Shown piece by piece: positions 33,939 through 46,585 of a stretch of 64,000 bases of DNA. The translations under genes and the position numbers were made by a program. The DNA comes from Jaltomata sinuosa. Lineage: Eukaryota; Streptophyta; Magnoliopsida; Solanales; Solanaceae. The DNA is taken from contig QJPP01000055.1 in NCBI GenBank assembly GCA_003996215.1, positions 992,001 to 1,056,000 on the forward strand, written 5' to 3'. The notes beneath the pieces were generated by a model. The model did not search any database and had not been told where the DNA came from. It was given only the letters and a program-made list of their open reading frames with translations. Positions within the stretch are counted from its first letter, which is position 1. The number at the start of each line of letters is the position of its first letter.

Positions 33939-34232
33939 TATACACCATCCGTTTTAATTTGTTTATAGTACTTTTCTTTTTTTGGCTGTTTATAAGAGAA
34001 TGTCTCTTTTCTTTTCTGACAACTTTTTAATTCTAATTTTTCGCGTGAAATATTTAATACCATAAGATTAAAAGACATTTTGATACATTTTCATATTTTT
34101 AATTTAAAATTATAAGGTTCAAAAGTCTTCTTTTATCTTTTTAAATTCAGTGTAAAATCAAAATCAAAATCAAAATCAAAATCAAAATCAAAATCAAAAT
34201 CAAACAAACAAATTAAAACGAAGAAAGTACTC
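33939..34232. mobile_element. Stowaway-like MITE with AAAATC microsatellite
   Basis: The left end CCATCCGTTTTAATTTGTTT and the complement of the right end TTCTTCGTTTTAATTTGTTT are inverted repeats. Inside, near the right end, lies an (AAAATC)n run at 34154-34203 (about 8 units). TA-type flanks are plausible. Confidence 0.75.
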
Positions 34233-34628
34233 AAATTACATGATTTTTTTGGATTTGAGGGTAGGTGGGTAGGACGGGTCGGAAAGAACACTAGCAAAGT
34301 AAACTCGGAAGGCACAAATTTTCCACTTTTGATTCATTTCACCTAAATTACATATATTTTATCCTCCTACGTCTCAATCTCTAATTACACAATCTTTTGC
34401 CCTAAATTACTATGTCTCAATCTTGAATTAGATCTGCCCAGCTAAGGATAAAAATGAAATGAACCAAATAAATAATAAAAAAATATAGAAGACAGAAAGC
34501 TTTTTGTCTGGTGGCCAAAAAAAAAGAAAAATCACTTTTGAAAGTGTAAATCCAATTGGAGTGGACATCCAAACGTCGTAACCCTTTATAATTAGTTACG
34601 GTGCGATGGTTGGGGTCTGTCCACCTTT
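34233..34628. other. Non-coding spacer
   Basis: No gene or clear repeat recognised. Slightly GC-richer around 34560-34625. Confidence 0.35.
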
Positions 34629-34973
34629 TGTTTGGATGATTGTTACTCATGATATTGTATTGTATCGTTATTGTAAATATCATGTTTGTTTTGCTTGTTA
34701 CTTAAAACATATTGTATAGTATGATTTAATTTCATGGTTAGGTAATCATGAAAAGCCCTATTTTATATAACCACCGATTTGGTGGTATCGCATCGTTACC
34801 TTATATTTTTTCTCATTTTATCTTTACTTATTATTTAATAATCTTATTTTATCCTTTATCCTACCTTTTTATAGTAATCCTACCCCGTTTCCTACTTTTC
34901 TAGTAGGTTTATCCTTCAAATTATTGATGTGTGAGGCATGTAACGACGGAAAATAATACCATCTATCCAAACA
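34629..34973. mobile_element. hAT-like MITE (TGTTTGGAT ends)
   Basis: The left end TGTTTGGATGATTGTTAC and the complement of the right end TGTTTGGATAGATGGTAT are inverted repeats. The internal ATTGTATTGTATCGTTA phrase and the trailing (AATAC)n run at 34980-35016 are typical of a common Solanaceae MITE. No perfect 8-bp target duplication was seen, so the superfamily is tentative. Confidence 0.55.
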
Positions 34974-35038
34974 TTTAAAACAATACAGTACAATACAATA
35001 CAATACAATACTATACATATTGAAATAATACGTAATAG

Positions 35039-35170
35039 AAGTTTTGGGCTCGAGTCCGAGGTATGAAAAAAAATGTTGTTTGGAACACTGCCTCGGAATT
35101 AGCCCTACAACACATGATTCGAACAGAATCGAACTCTAATACAAATATCGAGCACCGGATAAAAAAGCAA
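35039..35170 (+). mobile_element. tRNA-derived SINE, sister of 29950
   Basis: GGGCTCGAGTCCGAGGTATG (B-box region), ATGAAAAAAAATGTTG, a CCCTACAACACATGATTCGA block and the end ATATCGAGCACCGGAT, followed by an A-rich tail. Same layout as the HIPP intron 1 copy. Confidence 0.65.
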
Positions 35171-36413
35171 GAAAAAAAAAACTTTATACTTAGTTGACTC
35201 GATAAGAAGCAAAGAGGCAGCTTTGTTATGGTCTTCTCCATTTTGGCATGTTTTCTCCACAGCCGGCAAATCATGGCACGATGGCTAGCTTATATATATG
35301 CCTTATTTTCCACAAGTTGAAAATTATACAATTCTAATACATGCATCCATCCTGGCTGTTTGGTACAGAGTATATTCTAATACTTCTCAATTTAGGGATG
35401 GGCAGGGGGGATTGATGCCTATGCGGGGCGGGGAAGGTTCAGTTCGAAGACAGGATTTTCACCAAGGGGGTAAGGGCAAATGTACGTAGAGTACTTGTAG
35501 CGCCGCCTTTAATTAAAATTTAATTAAACGATGAATATTTTTATCGGAAAATGTAGTATTTGAATCGTAAATACTAGTTATGAGACTTACGGGTTTCTCC
35601 ATAGCGGAAGCAAATTTGTAGCAACCACGACTCGCGTCACTGATAGTCAGTAATCTTCATAAACCTACATATCCTTTAGAGATGTAGAGCATTTCACTAA
35701 CCCTGACCGTCATCTATGTAAACAACTATACTTTCCTACACCAATGGTGTATTTAACTATTTATTCATAAAGGATGTTAAGGAGGAGGACAAACTAACAT
35801 GTTAACGGGCTAATTAGCATCCCTTATGGGTGGACCCAACCCAATAGTTATTTCCAGCAGAAAATTTCAAAGAGTCCACCGGTTTTTTTTGTTTTCGAGA
35901 TGATATCTTATAACTATTCCTCGATTTTGTGTCGATAATTGCTCTTTATCGACGAACTTCTGCCAATTTTGTCCCTCGGAAAAATAAGTAATTTTTAATA
36001 ATAATAAGATAAACATGATATTCATCACGAATCATAAAGGTCTATTAGCACTAGGTATACCTACCGAATATAGCCAACTAAAAGCTCAAATATGAACATT
36101 CTATAAGTCAGTAAAAATTCAGCTTCAACACAGCTTTGGAATTACCTATCATTCCCTGCTGCAGCTTGGAATATTACTTGATTTATCACCTTATTCAATG
36201 GTCTGAATTAATTGTCCCTGAAAAAGGAAAAAGGTACAAAAGGGAAATTTTGAAAAAAAAAACAATAAGAATTTATTGTTTTTATATCATATGATGAACT
36301 TTGGTTCAGAATCAAACACCATCATGGGCTCTCTAGACCGTTAATTTGATGGTTGGCTCCCATTTCTTGGCATCAATTGTTTAATTTCTTACGCTATATG
36401 TGAATATAGTTTA
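35171..36413. other. Non-coding stretch, no gene seen
   Basis: No ORF has coding character. 35395-35480 is G-rich (GGGCAGGGGGGATT, GCGGGGCGGGG). The remainder is mixed-composition sequence with no class I recognise. Confidence 0.35.
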
Positions 36414-36415
36414 TA

Positions 36416-36678
36416 CTCCCTTTTCTTTTTAATTGTCATGTATTTTAAATATTATTATTTTTAAATACTTGTTAATTCACAAAAATCAAAAGAAAATTAA
36501 TTATCTTTTTTTAACTTTTTCCTAAGCATTAATTATTTTAAAATTAAGAAGCACGTAAATATAGACAAAGATTAGAGAATTAATAAGGGATAGTATTAGT
36601 TACACTACACTCCTAATTAATTTTTTATTAAGAGTTGTCCAAAATCTTATCATGACAACTAAAAAGGAACAGAGAGGA
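36416..36678. mobile_element. Stowaway-like MITE (263 bp)
   Basis: The left end CTCCCTTTTCTTTTTAATTG and the complement of the right end CCTCTCTGTTCCTTTTTAGT are inverted repeats, each followed by TGTCAT. TA flanks both sides (36414, 36679). Confidence 0.75.
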
Positions 36679-37159
36679 TACTTTTTGACTACTTGCATCC
36701 TTTAATTACGTTCGGATCAAAATAATTAAGTGTCATGCGAAAATTGACAAAGCAAATTTTGAATGACGATAAATTAAATGAGACCGATTAAATAGAAATA
36801 TATAACAGAATATACAGAAGCTTAACATGATTCAATTAATTGACTTACATTCGCAACGAGAGATGTATAAATTAAGGAGAGTTCAAACACACTGAGAGAA
36901 TAATATCAAATTATTAACTCTTAAAAGAGCTTAAAGAGGTTCATACAATAGGGCTCTAAAATGTTACATTGATGATTATAACATATGACTATGAGAAATA
37001 AAGACTAAATTAATTATAAAAATCTATAACCTTGTCCTCAAAAAAAAAAAAAAGGAAGAAGAAGAAAAATTCAAATATAAAAGTCTTATATTTCCTATTA
37101 GGAATAAAAAAAAGAACCAATTGACATGTCAGAACAAAGAGCTGTTTTAAGGTAGCATT
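36679..37159. other. AT-rich spacer, no gene seen
   Basis: Contains a purine-rich run (37036-37070); no feature recognised. Confidence 0.35.
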
Positions 37160-37414
37160 AGTGTGTAACCCAGTGATCAATGAAGTAGGTTGAGCACTAT
37201 GAGGTTTTAGATTCAATTTTTAACAAAGATAAATACTAGGTAATTCATCCCCATCTGTTTTATTCTTGATGGACAGAGTTACCTCGTACATGTTCTAGCC
37301 TGGGTGAAAAGAGTTATCTGGTACTTATTGTTGGAGAGAGGTAGCAGGTATCCCGTGAAATTAGTCGAGGTGTGTGCAAGCTGGTCCGAACACCACGATT
37401 ATAAGAAAAAAAGA
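37160..37414 (+). mobile_element. SINE, near full length
   Basis: A-box-like CAGTGATCAATGAAGTAGG and B-box-like GAGGTTTTAGATTCAATTTT are followed by the body phrases TCTGTTTTATTCTTGATGGA, GAGTTACCTCGTAC, GGTAGCAGGTATCCCGTG and GTGCAAGCTGGTCCGAACAC, then an A-rich tail. This is a well-represented Solanaceae SINE layout, in plus orientation. Confidence 0.75.
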
Positions 37415-37475
37415 GCATTTTTGCGGCATTTTGACAGTCATGTCAAAAAAAAATTCCAAATGATAAGTATATTGT

Positions 37476-37559
37476 CTTACTTCCTCCGTTCTAAAATAGT
37501 TGTCACGTTTTTGCTTTTTGAGAGTTAATTTAACTAATTTACAAAGCTAAATTAGATTA
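37476..37559 (+). mobile_element. Stowaway MITE, left part (split by the copia insertion)
   Basis: CTTCCTCCGTTCTAAAATAG is a Stowaway end. The sequence stops at 37559, where the copia LTR begins, and resumes at 40719 (TATTAATTCAATATTTTAAA, then ACGAAAAGTACTATAAGTTA), which reads as the continuing interior of the same MITE. The right end is not intact. Confidence 0.65.
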
Positions 37560-38252
37560 TGTTGGTGCATTTTAATATTAAAATAAAAATATTAAAGTGC
37601 ATGATAATTAGTAGGCATAAAGTGGAGAAAGTGGTGTCATTAGTTTCTTGTAAGTCATATGACCATTAATTTTTTGTAACTCTCATGGTCATTAGTTTCT
37701 TGTAACTCATGTAACCATAATGTCATTATCTCCTACTAATTATTCCATTAATCCTCAAATGAATATCCACATTCTTGATATTTTTTTGTGGAAGAAATTC
37801 TATACCTATATAAAGGAGGTCTTCTTTATTGTGTTGGACATATACAAGAAAATAGAGTGAAAAAAGATGAGAAGTATTGTATTGTATTTATATTTTGAGG
37901 TTAGTGTAGTGAAAGAGAGAGTTGAGACAATTTTTTTTTAAGTCTTCAACTATATTCACTATACCAAAGAGAGTAATTTTTATGCTGAAGGAAGGTGTTC
38001 TTATGGTGGAGCTTTGAACTCTTCAACTAATCCGGAGTTGCTTGAGTTATACGACGTTGTTGGGCTGTTGTATCCTGGAGGAGACAAGTCAAGAGTGATA
38101 TTGCTGGATCGGTGTAGATTATGCCACAGTGGGCTTGAATCACCTTAAAGAGAGCGAAATATCCGCGCCTCAGCCTGAATTATATTTATTCAATTTTGTT
38201 CATTTTATTTTCAACTGTAATTTATTGTAAATTGTGGTATATTACATCATCA
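37560..38252 (+). repeat. 5' LTR of the copia element
   Basis: 693 bp, TGTTGG start. It aligns to 40031-40718 with small indels, e.g. ATGACCATTAA versus ATGACCATTAG, and a segment present at about 37683-37720 is shorter in the 3' copy. Confidence 0.9.
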
Positions 38253-38654
38253 ATTTTAAGGAGATTCATGTTTTGTTACAGTTTGAAAAAATGCGGATAT
38301 CAAGATGGGAGATCTCAACATCACCCGCTTCAACATTGCTAGATCTCTTCAAGAGATAAAGAGAAGAGATAGGCAAGCAAAATATTTTCTACTTGCTCAA
38401 CTCAAGCGGAGAAAAGGTAAAAAAAGTGTTTACTATTGTTATGGAGAAAAGGTAAAAAAAAAGCTTTTTACCTAATATTTTTCATGAATAAGTAATACTA
38501 CTTTTCATTAATATTTATTTTCATTAAATTCTTGAAATAGTGGGGGTTGACGAAAAGAAAAAAATTCATCATGAAAAATGTGATTTTTGCATCTTTGAGA
38601 ATGCTTTAAAAAGAGTATTAAAAGTGCATATATTACTCTTGAAATAATCACATG

Positions 38655-39540
38655 TTATTATTTGCATATGATTTGATGTATTTGACTCTAACATGAGTGT
38701 TATAAAAAAAAATATAAAAACATGTTGAGTAGCCATTTTGACATGCAATATTTGGGTGAGATAAATTTCATTTTACGAATGAAAAGTATCATAAAACATG
38801 TGATGGAATATTTTTTGACAAGTCACATTATGATGAAAAAATTGTGAAATACAATTTTGTTGATTGTATGAATCTTGCAACTCCTTTTGATTTAAATATA
38901 TGAAAGTGGTGTGACAAATAAAAAACAAGAAGTTTGCTAGCCTATAAAAGAAAATATGAGATATGTGACTATTTGCATTTGGCTGCAGTAAAAGTACTTA
39001 ACAGGTACAAGCAAATCATGTATACTTACTTGGTATAAAAATTTGTGGCTTGTTATAATTTTTTTTAATCCTGCTAGCTATATAAAAAAATTGGTACTAT
39101 TTGTTGAAAATAAAAAATTATTATGGTGACTCTATCATGGAGGTTGAACTAATTATTTTAGCTTCAACTAGTGAAAAAGTGAATTGTCTAGAGATTTATT
39201 ATATAAATCAATCACTTTATTTTGAAAAATTAATTTCTCTATTTTTGAGTCATGTGATAGCAACAAATTTTATTGGTGAGTGTAAGTCATTATTATAATG
39301 ATAAATTCAGACCATAAGGAGAAAACACAATATTGTAAAATCATATTGATCAGTCGTATACAATAATATTAATTGTGTTAAATATTGTGATAATCTTGCA
39401 GATTTTAGGCCTTAGCAAGAAAAGGGTCTAAAGTACAATGAGAGGGATGGATTGAAGCTCAAAAGTTTCTAAGTCATATATGAGGAAACCCAACCTGGGG
39501 ACTAGAGATCCTATAACCAGGTTTAATGGAAAAAGCGAAC
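38655..39540 (+). pseudogene. Copia RT/RNase H remnant
   Basis: Recognisable blocks in several frames: the RT catalytic region degenerate at about 38655, the SHYDEK block at about 38820-38905, the SMEVEL-ILASTSE RNase H block at 39131-39180, and a late region resembling the copia C-terminus (RGMD at about 39445). At least six stops or frameshifts intervene. In a live element this part copies the RNA and removes it; it is non-functional here. Confidence 0.7.
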
Positions 39541-40030
39541 CATATGATGACTTGTTGTGAAATGTACTATCATTTTATCCCTCCCTATGATGTGAGTGCA
39601 TTTTTCTTGTAATGGTTTGTGAAGGTTGAGTTTAAAAAATTCTTAATGAAGTTTGCATCTCTTATGAGTGGGGTGTCTGAATTACAGGAACACCCTTGAC
39701 AGATTTCACATATGTAAGTGTGAAAGTAGGCCGCTTTCTATGAGAATTGAGCTTATTCTCAAAAACACTTATGAAAATCGAGATAACACAAGACCGTAAT
39801 GTGCTGGTTGTTAAAGCTTATGTCAACACCTTGATTATTGTGTGTAAGCAGTGATATTTTATTTTTCTTAAGCAGTCATAGTTCAAATCTGAGACCACTA
39901 CTGAGTAAAGATTACTGTTTTACTAAGTGAAGGTTCAATGCAAAACACACCTTCATTATGCATAATAGTCTCCCTTTAACTAAATTGGTGAAGTAACTCT
40001 CTTATTTGAATATTGAAATGAGTGGGGAAA

Positions 40031-40718
40031 TGTTGGTGCATTTTAATATTAAAATAAAAATATTAAAGTGCATGATAATTAGTAGGCATAAAGTGGAGAA
40101 AGTGGTGTCATTAGTTTCTTGTAACTCATATGACCATTAGTTTTTTGTGACTCTCATGGTCATTAGTCTCTGTAACCACAATGTCATTATCTCCTACTAA
40201 TTGCTCCACTAATCCTCAAATGAATATCCACATTCTTGACATTTTTTGTGGAAGAAATCATATATATACCTATATAAAGGAGGTCTTCTTCATTGTGTTG
40301 GAGATATACAAGAAAATAGAGTGGAAAAAGATGAGAAGTATTATATTGTATATATATTTTGAAGTTAGTGTAGTGAAAGAGAGAGTTGAGACAAAGAAAA
40401 AATTCTAAGTCTTCAACTATATTCACTATACCAAAGAGAGTAATTTTTATGTTGAAGGAAGTTGTTCTTATGGTGGAGCTTTGGACTCTTAAACTAATCC
40501 GGAATTGCTTGAGTTATACGACGTTGTTGGGCTATTGTATCCTGGAGGGAACAAATCAAGAGTGATACTGCTGGATCGGTGTAGATTATGCCGCAGTGGG
40601 CTTGAATCTCCTTAAAGAGAGCGAGATATTCACGCCTCAGCCTAAATTATATTTATTCAATTTTGTTCATTTTATTTTAACTGTAATTTATTGTAAATTG
40701 TGGTATATTACACCAACC
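40031..40718 (+). repeat. 3' LTR of the copia element
   Basis: Starts TGTTGGTGCA right after the purine tract and ends ACACCAACC before GATTA. Divergence from the 5' LTR (roughly 5 percent) points to an old but not ancient insertion. Confidence 0.9.
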
Positions 40719-41170
40719 GATTATATTAATTCAATATTTTAAAATTAAAATTGAATATTCACAAATTATACGAAAAGTACTATAAGTTATAATTTTTTTC
40801 TCATATTAATATGATAAAAAAATACATCTTAAATATTGATCAAAATTCATATCATTTGACTCTCGCGGGGCAATCTTCTTTTTTAGCTCCCGCTTTCTTT
40901 TTCATCTCCTCGATAAGCTCAAATTGGTTCACATTGAAATTCGCAACTCTTTGGCCATCCTCGAGAATCTACTATTACGCAACTCAATCCTTCTCCGCAA
41001 ACTCTTTCAGTTGTTGGATGCGCAAAACAACCTATTCCCTTTTACAACGACTTAGAATAATCAAACATCACGAGTCACATGGGCACCCCCACCAGGTAGA
41101 ATAGTTGTGATATCCCTATCAAGATCTAACTCTAAGAGGATACTATTCCTCAAAAAGGAAATTATGACAA
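40719..41170 (+). mobile_element. Stowaway MITE, continued, with a probable second insertion
   Basis: 40719-40863 continues the split MITE. From about 40866 an unrelated, GC-richer block of about 277 bp begins (CGCGGGGCAATCTTC). At about 41143 the MITE-like CAAAAAGGAAATTATGACAA resumes. The 97-codon plus-strand ORF over the block has no recognisable similarity. The nature of the inserted block is unknown. Confidence 0.4.
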
Positions 41171-42117
41171 GAATTTTTATTGACAGTGAATCAAGAAACT
41201 ACTTAAAGTAATTTACAGAAGCTCCAATTTCGTGCCAATGTATTTTCTACTAGAAAGGGATTCTTTAACCAGAAAGAATTCGGTTCAGATGGAGGATACC
41301 TATACTTCGGAAGCCAATGTAAGAATATTACGTCTCTCTTAGAGACATTAATGTAGCTCATATATTTGGTAATTAAATATTTATCTTATCTCTCAAGTAA
41401 AGTAATAAATCAACCAATTAATTATTTTCAAGTTATAAATATTGAGTTTCCTTAATGGAAGAAAATATTTATGGTAAATTCCTAAAGTTATCGTATTTTA
41501 TAGAAAAGTCCCTAGGATTAAAGTTTTTACTTAAGAGTCTCTAACCTATCTATAAATACGCTTGTGACTCCATTAGTCTGGTACACACTGATAGGAATAT
41601 GCCAGATGATTTTAGGATTCTTCTTCTCATCCTTAGGGTTACAAGTTAGTGATGATCAAAGAAGATTTCTACACTTGAAAAATCTTAATTGAAAATACGT
41701 TTCTATTTATTTTTCTGCTGCGTTTTGACAGTATTATGGACTGGTCAATTACTAAATTATTTGTAAATTATCTTACTATGACCGAAGATTGTTGTAATCA
41801 TGTGATGATTATTATAAAAGTTGTAAGACGGTAAAAGACAACGATCGGTAGCTTTGTTCTCTCAAATTCCTTAAGAGTTTATTCAATTAATGATTAACTA
41901 TTTAAATACTCCCCTCGTAGCAGATGTGTAATATTAGTGTAATAAGTTGATTAACTTCTTAAGATGATGCAAGTAATTGACTAGCTTAAGTACTTTTAAT
42001 ATGGAACAGAATTGATTTGATTAATTTTGACCTCACTAGTCACTACTTATATATTTGATAAATTCTGATATGACTAAGTTTTGTTATTGTTTTTTAAATT
42101 CTTAAGCAGAGCTTACA
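41171..42117. other. Non-coding stretch, no gene seen
   Basis: AT-rich. Phrases such as GTCTCTAACCTATCTATAAATACG might be an LTR promoter fragment, but no pair or boundaries were found. Confidence 0.35.
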
Positions 42118-42325
42118 TCAAAGACGAATTGTATAGGCAGAGCTTACATCAAAAATAATTTGGTGTACAAAATATCTCACATATATATATATATAAAATT
42201 ACAATTCAGAAGAGATATGTAAGCTTTGCCTATTTTCTTGTTGTGTGATTTTTTTCGGTTAATGTGAGATACTTTATACACCGGATTGTCTTTGATGTAA
42301 GCTTTACCTATACAATTCGTTTTTC
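42118..42325. mobile_element. Foldback MITE (about 208 bp)
   Basis: Two arms of about 62 bp are near-perfect complements: 42121-42183 (GACGAATTGTATAGGCAGAG to AATATCTCACAT) and 42262-42323. The left arm start is preceded by a partial second copy of GCAGAGCTTACATCAAA. RNA from this site would form a strong hairpin. Confidence 0.75.
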
Positions 42326-45320
42326 ACATTTCGATAATTGACACTTTGTTTAAGTTAGTTATTAAAGTTAATTATTGTGAGATGACAATTTTGAGTTCTT
42401 TTCTATCATATGCTTGGGATTAGCCATAACATTTTGGGTATATGATATAAAAGAAGTATAAAAAAAATTTATCACATAAAATTAAGTGATTAAAATATAA
42501 TAGTGATATTTAATAAAGTTCAATTATCTTATCAAATTAGTAATCTTAACCCCACAGGAGATAACTAGTTTGGTTAGATTAATTGGAATAAGATAGTAAA
42601 TCTTTTAGTTGAAAATTATTCTATGCCTTCTGGTACAAACTATTTTCAAGATTTCTTTGGTTTACTAGTCTAATAAAGTTAAGTAAATTCTATGCATGAT
42701 GTTTTATCGCATTTTCACTTTCGTTTATCTTGGAAAAAGAAAAACGCAACTTTATTTTTGAAACGGTTTTGACTTGAATTAAACTTGAAAACTTACCAAA
42801 ATTCTCAAATCTAATTTTTAAAACAGAGTCGCCACTTAATTTTTTAGGAAAAATCAAGAAAACCTTTAGAATACTATTTAAAAGATTAAAACAGATGAAA
42901 ACCTTTCGAATTTAAGAAATCCAGGTAAGAAGTTCATATTAACATTTTGAGAAGGGTTTTAAGGCACTCGAAATATTCGCTAACACGCGGTTATCCGATT
43001 GATTTTGAAAACTCTTTATTATGACTAACTTAAAAGATGAGAAAATTTGTTAAGTAAAGGAAAGAAACACTTTTTATAAAAAGAAAGGTACTATTTTGTA
43101 AAAATGATAAGTGATTTTTCAAGTAGTTTTTGCAAATGAAAACTTAATAACACACGGAGAAATAAATAAACAAAATTTGCGATGAAAACACATGGTACTC
43201 CGATGAAAAAATTAAACTAAGTTAAATAAAAATATTAGTGTTTACAAAGTCCAAATTATACAAATAACGCTAGACTAAAGAAAGGAAGAAGTTGAGTTTA
43301 GGCACTTAGGCCCAAACCCCTACAAATGTCCTTTGGACTACCAATTTCTCAGGTTAAGCCCGTTTTAATCTTTGTCTTCGATCGGCCTTCTCTGTATATT
43401 AGCTTTCGTGTATGGCGCTTGGGCCACACTTATTTTTTTTGAATTTTTAACCCCTTTGGGGCCTTGTGAAGAGGCGGACTCGAAGGAAGAATGCTACTTG
43501 GGCTTGGCCCAAATAGCAAAAATGCAAGGGTACACCCAAGTGGGATTTAAGAAGTTCATGCAAGAAAGATAAGATAAATTAGTATATATTCCACATTTAT
43601 CTCACATAATGCTAAATAAAACTGGTTAATTGAGCACTAATTACTCCACTATCAGAGAAATTTTACATAAAAATAGCAAATTTGAACAAGGCCAAAATCA
43701 CTTGTAACTTGATGGATCCTAAGAAAATAGAAATCCAAATGGTACTGACTTAATCCTCACTTGCTCATAAAATCCTTTATCAAGCATAAGCAAACATCAC
43801 TTTATTTGCAGAGAATTCGTGGGAAAAGGGAAGAAAATTTTGAGCAGACTATCGCTATAACCGCCTGCTTGTTAAGGAAACTAAAACGTGCATTTTAACC
43901 AACCTTTCTAGGATTTATTCTAAAAGTCCAACAGGATTCAACATATGCAATTCAGTTGGTGTGTTCAAAGACCAAAATGAGAAGTTATCATTATGTCTAG
44001 CAAGCAACGATGAATCTAAAGAGGCATTTTTCAGAGACTTTATAAAAAAACACGATGGATGCGTATAACAGAGATGACATGCTTCCATTTTTCTAGTTAC
44101 AACAGGTTTTGGACAGGGAATTATCAAATAGGAAATTGCATGGTTAAGATACTACTAATTGATTGATTCAGGGAAAGATTGATCTTATAAGCATACTAAT
44201 TCCTACATTGAGCTATTATCAGTTTTTAACTCCAAAACTCAAACTTTTACCAGTCAAACAATCAAATATATAAACAACATACGTGGACAAATCGACCAAA
44301 TTCTTACACCATACACTATTCCTTTTTGTGACAAGAAGGGATTTTAAAAACGCTTAAACTTACCCGTAACAAACTCAATAAAACTAACATTATTTTTAGA
44401 CATGCCAAAATAAGAAGGATTGATTTTTTTTTGAAGCCAAGCGTTAGCTTTAAGCCAAATTTAAGGAGAAAATGCACCAACCATACATTGGAAAACTTAA
44501 AATAAAACAGTAGTAAAGCAAGGAAAGCAAGAGCTATTTTGATTCAAAGAAACACCACTGGACAGTTCACAATGTTTAAATAAAGAAACATTTTTAACAT
44601 GAAGGAATTTGAGATAACAGGGGAAAAGCATTTAACTTGAACAAAACATCAGACTTAGCTTCTTCGACACTTAAAATGAAGTTCATGGCCACTTTCAAAG
44701 AGTCACATTCAAACAGAAATCAAACAACACCCAAAGCTGAGAATCCATAGAAGCAGCATAACTCTTTTCAAAATTCCAACCTGATTTCTCTCATATCCTT
44801 GAGAAATCAGTGAAAGAACCCTATGCTAGCATCGAAAATCAGGGAACTTCTTTGGCATTCGAGTAAGTTTCTAACATACTTTAAATTCGCTTACAACAAT
44901 CGATTATCATCTTGAAGCAACATGCCGAGTTATACCCTTGTTTATTAGGCAAAAACGCATGGAAATTGGCCTCTTAACAACCTAAAGATGCACCTCACAA
45001 AGATAACTACATTCTATAATTTCCCTGGCAAGACTCGATCAAATAGGAAGCATGACGACTCCTAGACCATATTGAACAACCAAACACATTTTTTCATGCC
45101 ATATCAAGAAAATGAGACTACATCTTCCCATGAAATGAACCAAGTACTGAAACAAGGTTTTGCAAGCAGGAATTTGACACACAATTCTCTAAACAATTCT
45201 GTCAAATGACTTAAAACAAGATCAAAAGAAAAATGATAGAGTTTTAACTTCGTTCTAATAATCGTTCCTTCGGGAAAAGCTAAAGAACAATCCCAAAAGG
45301 ATGAATCTTTCCTTAGTAAA
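42326..45320. other. Non-coding, probably dispersed-repeat DNA
   Basis: 42825-43020 has phrases common in Solanaceae repeats (AGTCGCCACTTAATTTTTTA; CACGCGGTTATCCGATTGAT). 43370-43570 has a 66-codon ORF with no recognisable domain. 43570-45320 has no ORF of coding character. No LTR pair or terminal repeat was found. Confidence 0.35.
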
Positions 45321-46585
45321 TGAAATGACCTGGTCCATCGTTATGGGTAGACCAATCGTGCCAAGTGTTAGAGTTAGAAAACTCCGGGTTTGGGAGTTTG
45401 AAATTCTGGGCTAGGCTAGCCTCGGCTGGTTTTGGAGCGAGGTAGAGTCTAGGGAAATTCGGGTAAAAATGGATTTAGGTGTCTTGGATTAAGCTAGTTT
45501 TCCGCGTAGCCAAGACATAAAGGAGTTCGGGGGACTTTTCAAAATTGCTTTTGGGTTAGTAGAACTCCTGGAATCGCGTTTGACGTGAAAGGGTTGTTTC
45601 AGGTGTCGGGAAAACCAAGTGTGTTGTGAAATGGCCAAAACTGACAGATTTCTAGACATTCTGTCCGTGAAGAGCGTTGTCAGGCGCGATAGCGGTCATC
45701 GCTATAGAGGTGGAAATTACCACTGTCAACTCACTTAAGACTGCTATAGCGGCAGATGACCGCTATAGCGGGACCACTATAGCGGAGCGGGAACCGCTAT
45801 AGTGGGACAACGGGTTTTTAATGCAGAAACAGCTCTCAAAATATTCAGTTTTCACAAGTTTGTTTTGGGGAAGGGCTGCGCGAATTTCAGGCAATTTTCT
45901 TCATTCCTCCGCCAAAAATCGTTCCTAAGGTAAGGTTTTTCATTCCGCACACTTTGTAATACGTTTTCTATACGGTAGAATTGCTAGGAGGAAAATTGGA
46001 GAAAGACTGGAATGACCTAGGGATGATGGAATTCGGGAAAGAAGGGGGTTCCCAAACATGTATGTTCTTGGGTGTTGATTTAAGTACATTAAAATGATCA
46101 TAGGTTGTTTAATTTCCTGTTTTGTCCGTAAAAAATGATAAGACTAGGAGAATTAACGGTGGAAAACGTCAGGATAAAGGGTGGAATGATCATGGGTGGC
46201 CTGGGGTTTGGGGATTTGGTATAATCCGGGTAATGTACAGGCATGTATGTTAATTGTATGTGTTATGTGTTATTTTTAGACCAAGAATGCGAGAGGAATC
46301 CGAAATATGGGAAAGCTCGGGTTGAATAAAGCTTGGATCATTTCGAGGTAAGTGATGGCTTTCGTATTTCTGCGAATATGTATATTCATTGTACTCGTTG
46401 TCTAAGTAATTGTGTGCATTACATTTCTTAGGGGAATTGTGTGGAATGTCTAAGTTCGATTTACAATCTATGTTTGAATGGTGTTTACTTGTTGGCTTTA
46501 CAAGTTGTGTGTGTTCACATATTGACTGTGGTTGTTGACATTCGGTTGTCTCGGGTACCACGCCTGACACGGGTATAACACATGG
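45321..46585 (+). repeat. Long-LTR family fragment, 5' 1.27 kb of an LTR
   Basis: Begins TGAAATGACCTGG, matching the family LTR start TGTAACGACC, and follows the same order: a CTAGCCTCGGCTGGTTTTGG block, a palindrome cluster (45690-45800) and one unit of the short array (TCGGGTACCACGCCTGACAC, 46552-46571). It stops abruptly in that unit and is joined to the tRNA-like piece at 46586. Confidence 0.8.
45690..45805. repeat. CCGCTATAGCGG-type palindrome cluster
   Basis: About five degenerate copies (e.g. ACCGCTATAGCGGGACC) in the LTR fragment; same position in the LTR as in the other copies. Confidence 0.6.

Larger units (their letters stand above)
37560..40718 (+). mobile_element. Short Ty1-copia retrotransposon with both LTRs
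   Basis: LTRs 37560-38252 and 40031-40718 are about 95 percent alike, begin TGTTGGTG and are flanked by the 5-bp duplication GATTA (37555-37559, 40719-40723). A purine-rich tract (GAGTGGGGAAA) precedes the 3' LTR. The 1.8 kb interior has a 58-codon ATG frame at 38305, then decayed copia RT (an ICIYAYD box at about 38655 where YVDD is expected; SHYDEKIVKYNF further on) and RNase H (MEVELIILASTSE, 39138 on). Gag, protease and integrase are missing, so the copy is internally deleted and dead. No clear tRNA primer site is seen after the 5' LTR. Confidence 0.85.

Noticed and set aside
40811..41104. 97-codon ORF with balanced composition
   Set aside because: No recognisable domain, starts in MITE sequence and continues into the inserted block, so it is a chance join.
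43372..43572. 66-codon ORF as a small gene
   Set aside because: No domain, no splice or promoter context, and embedded in repeat-like sequence.
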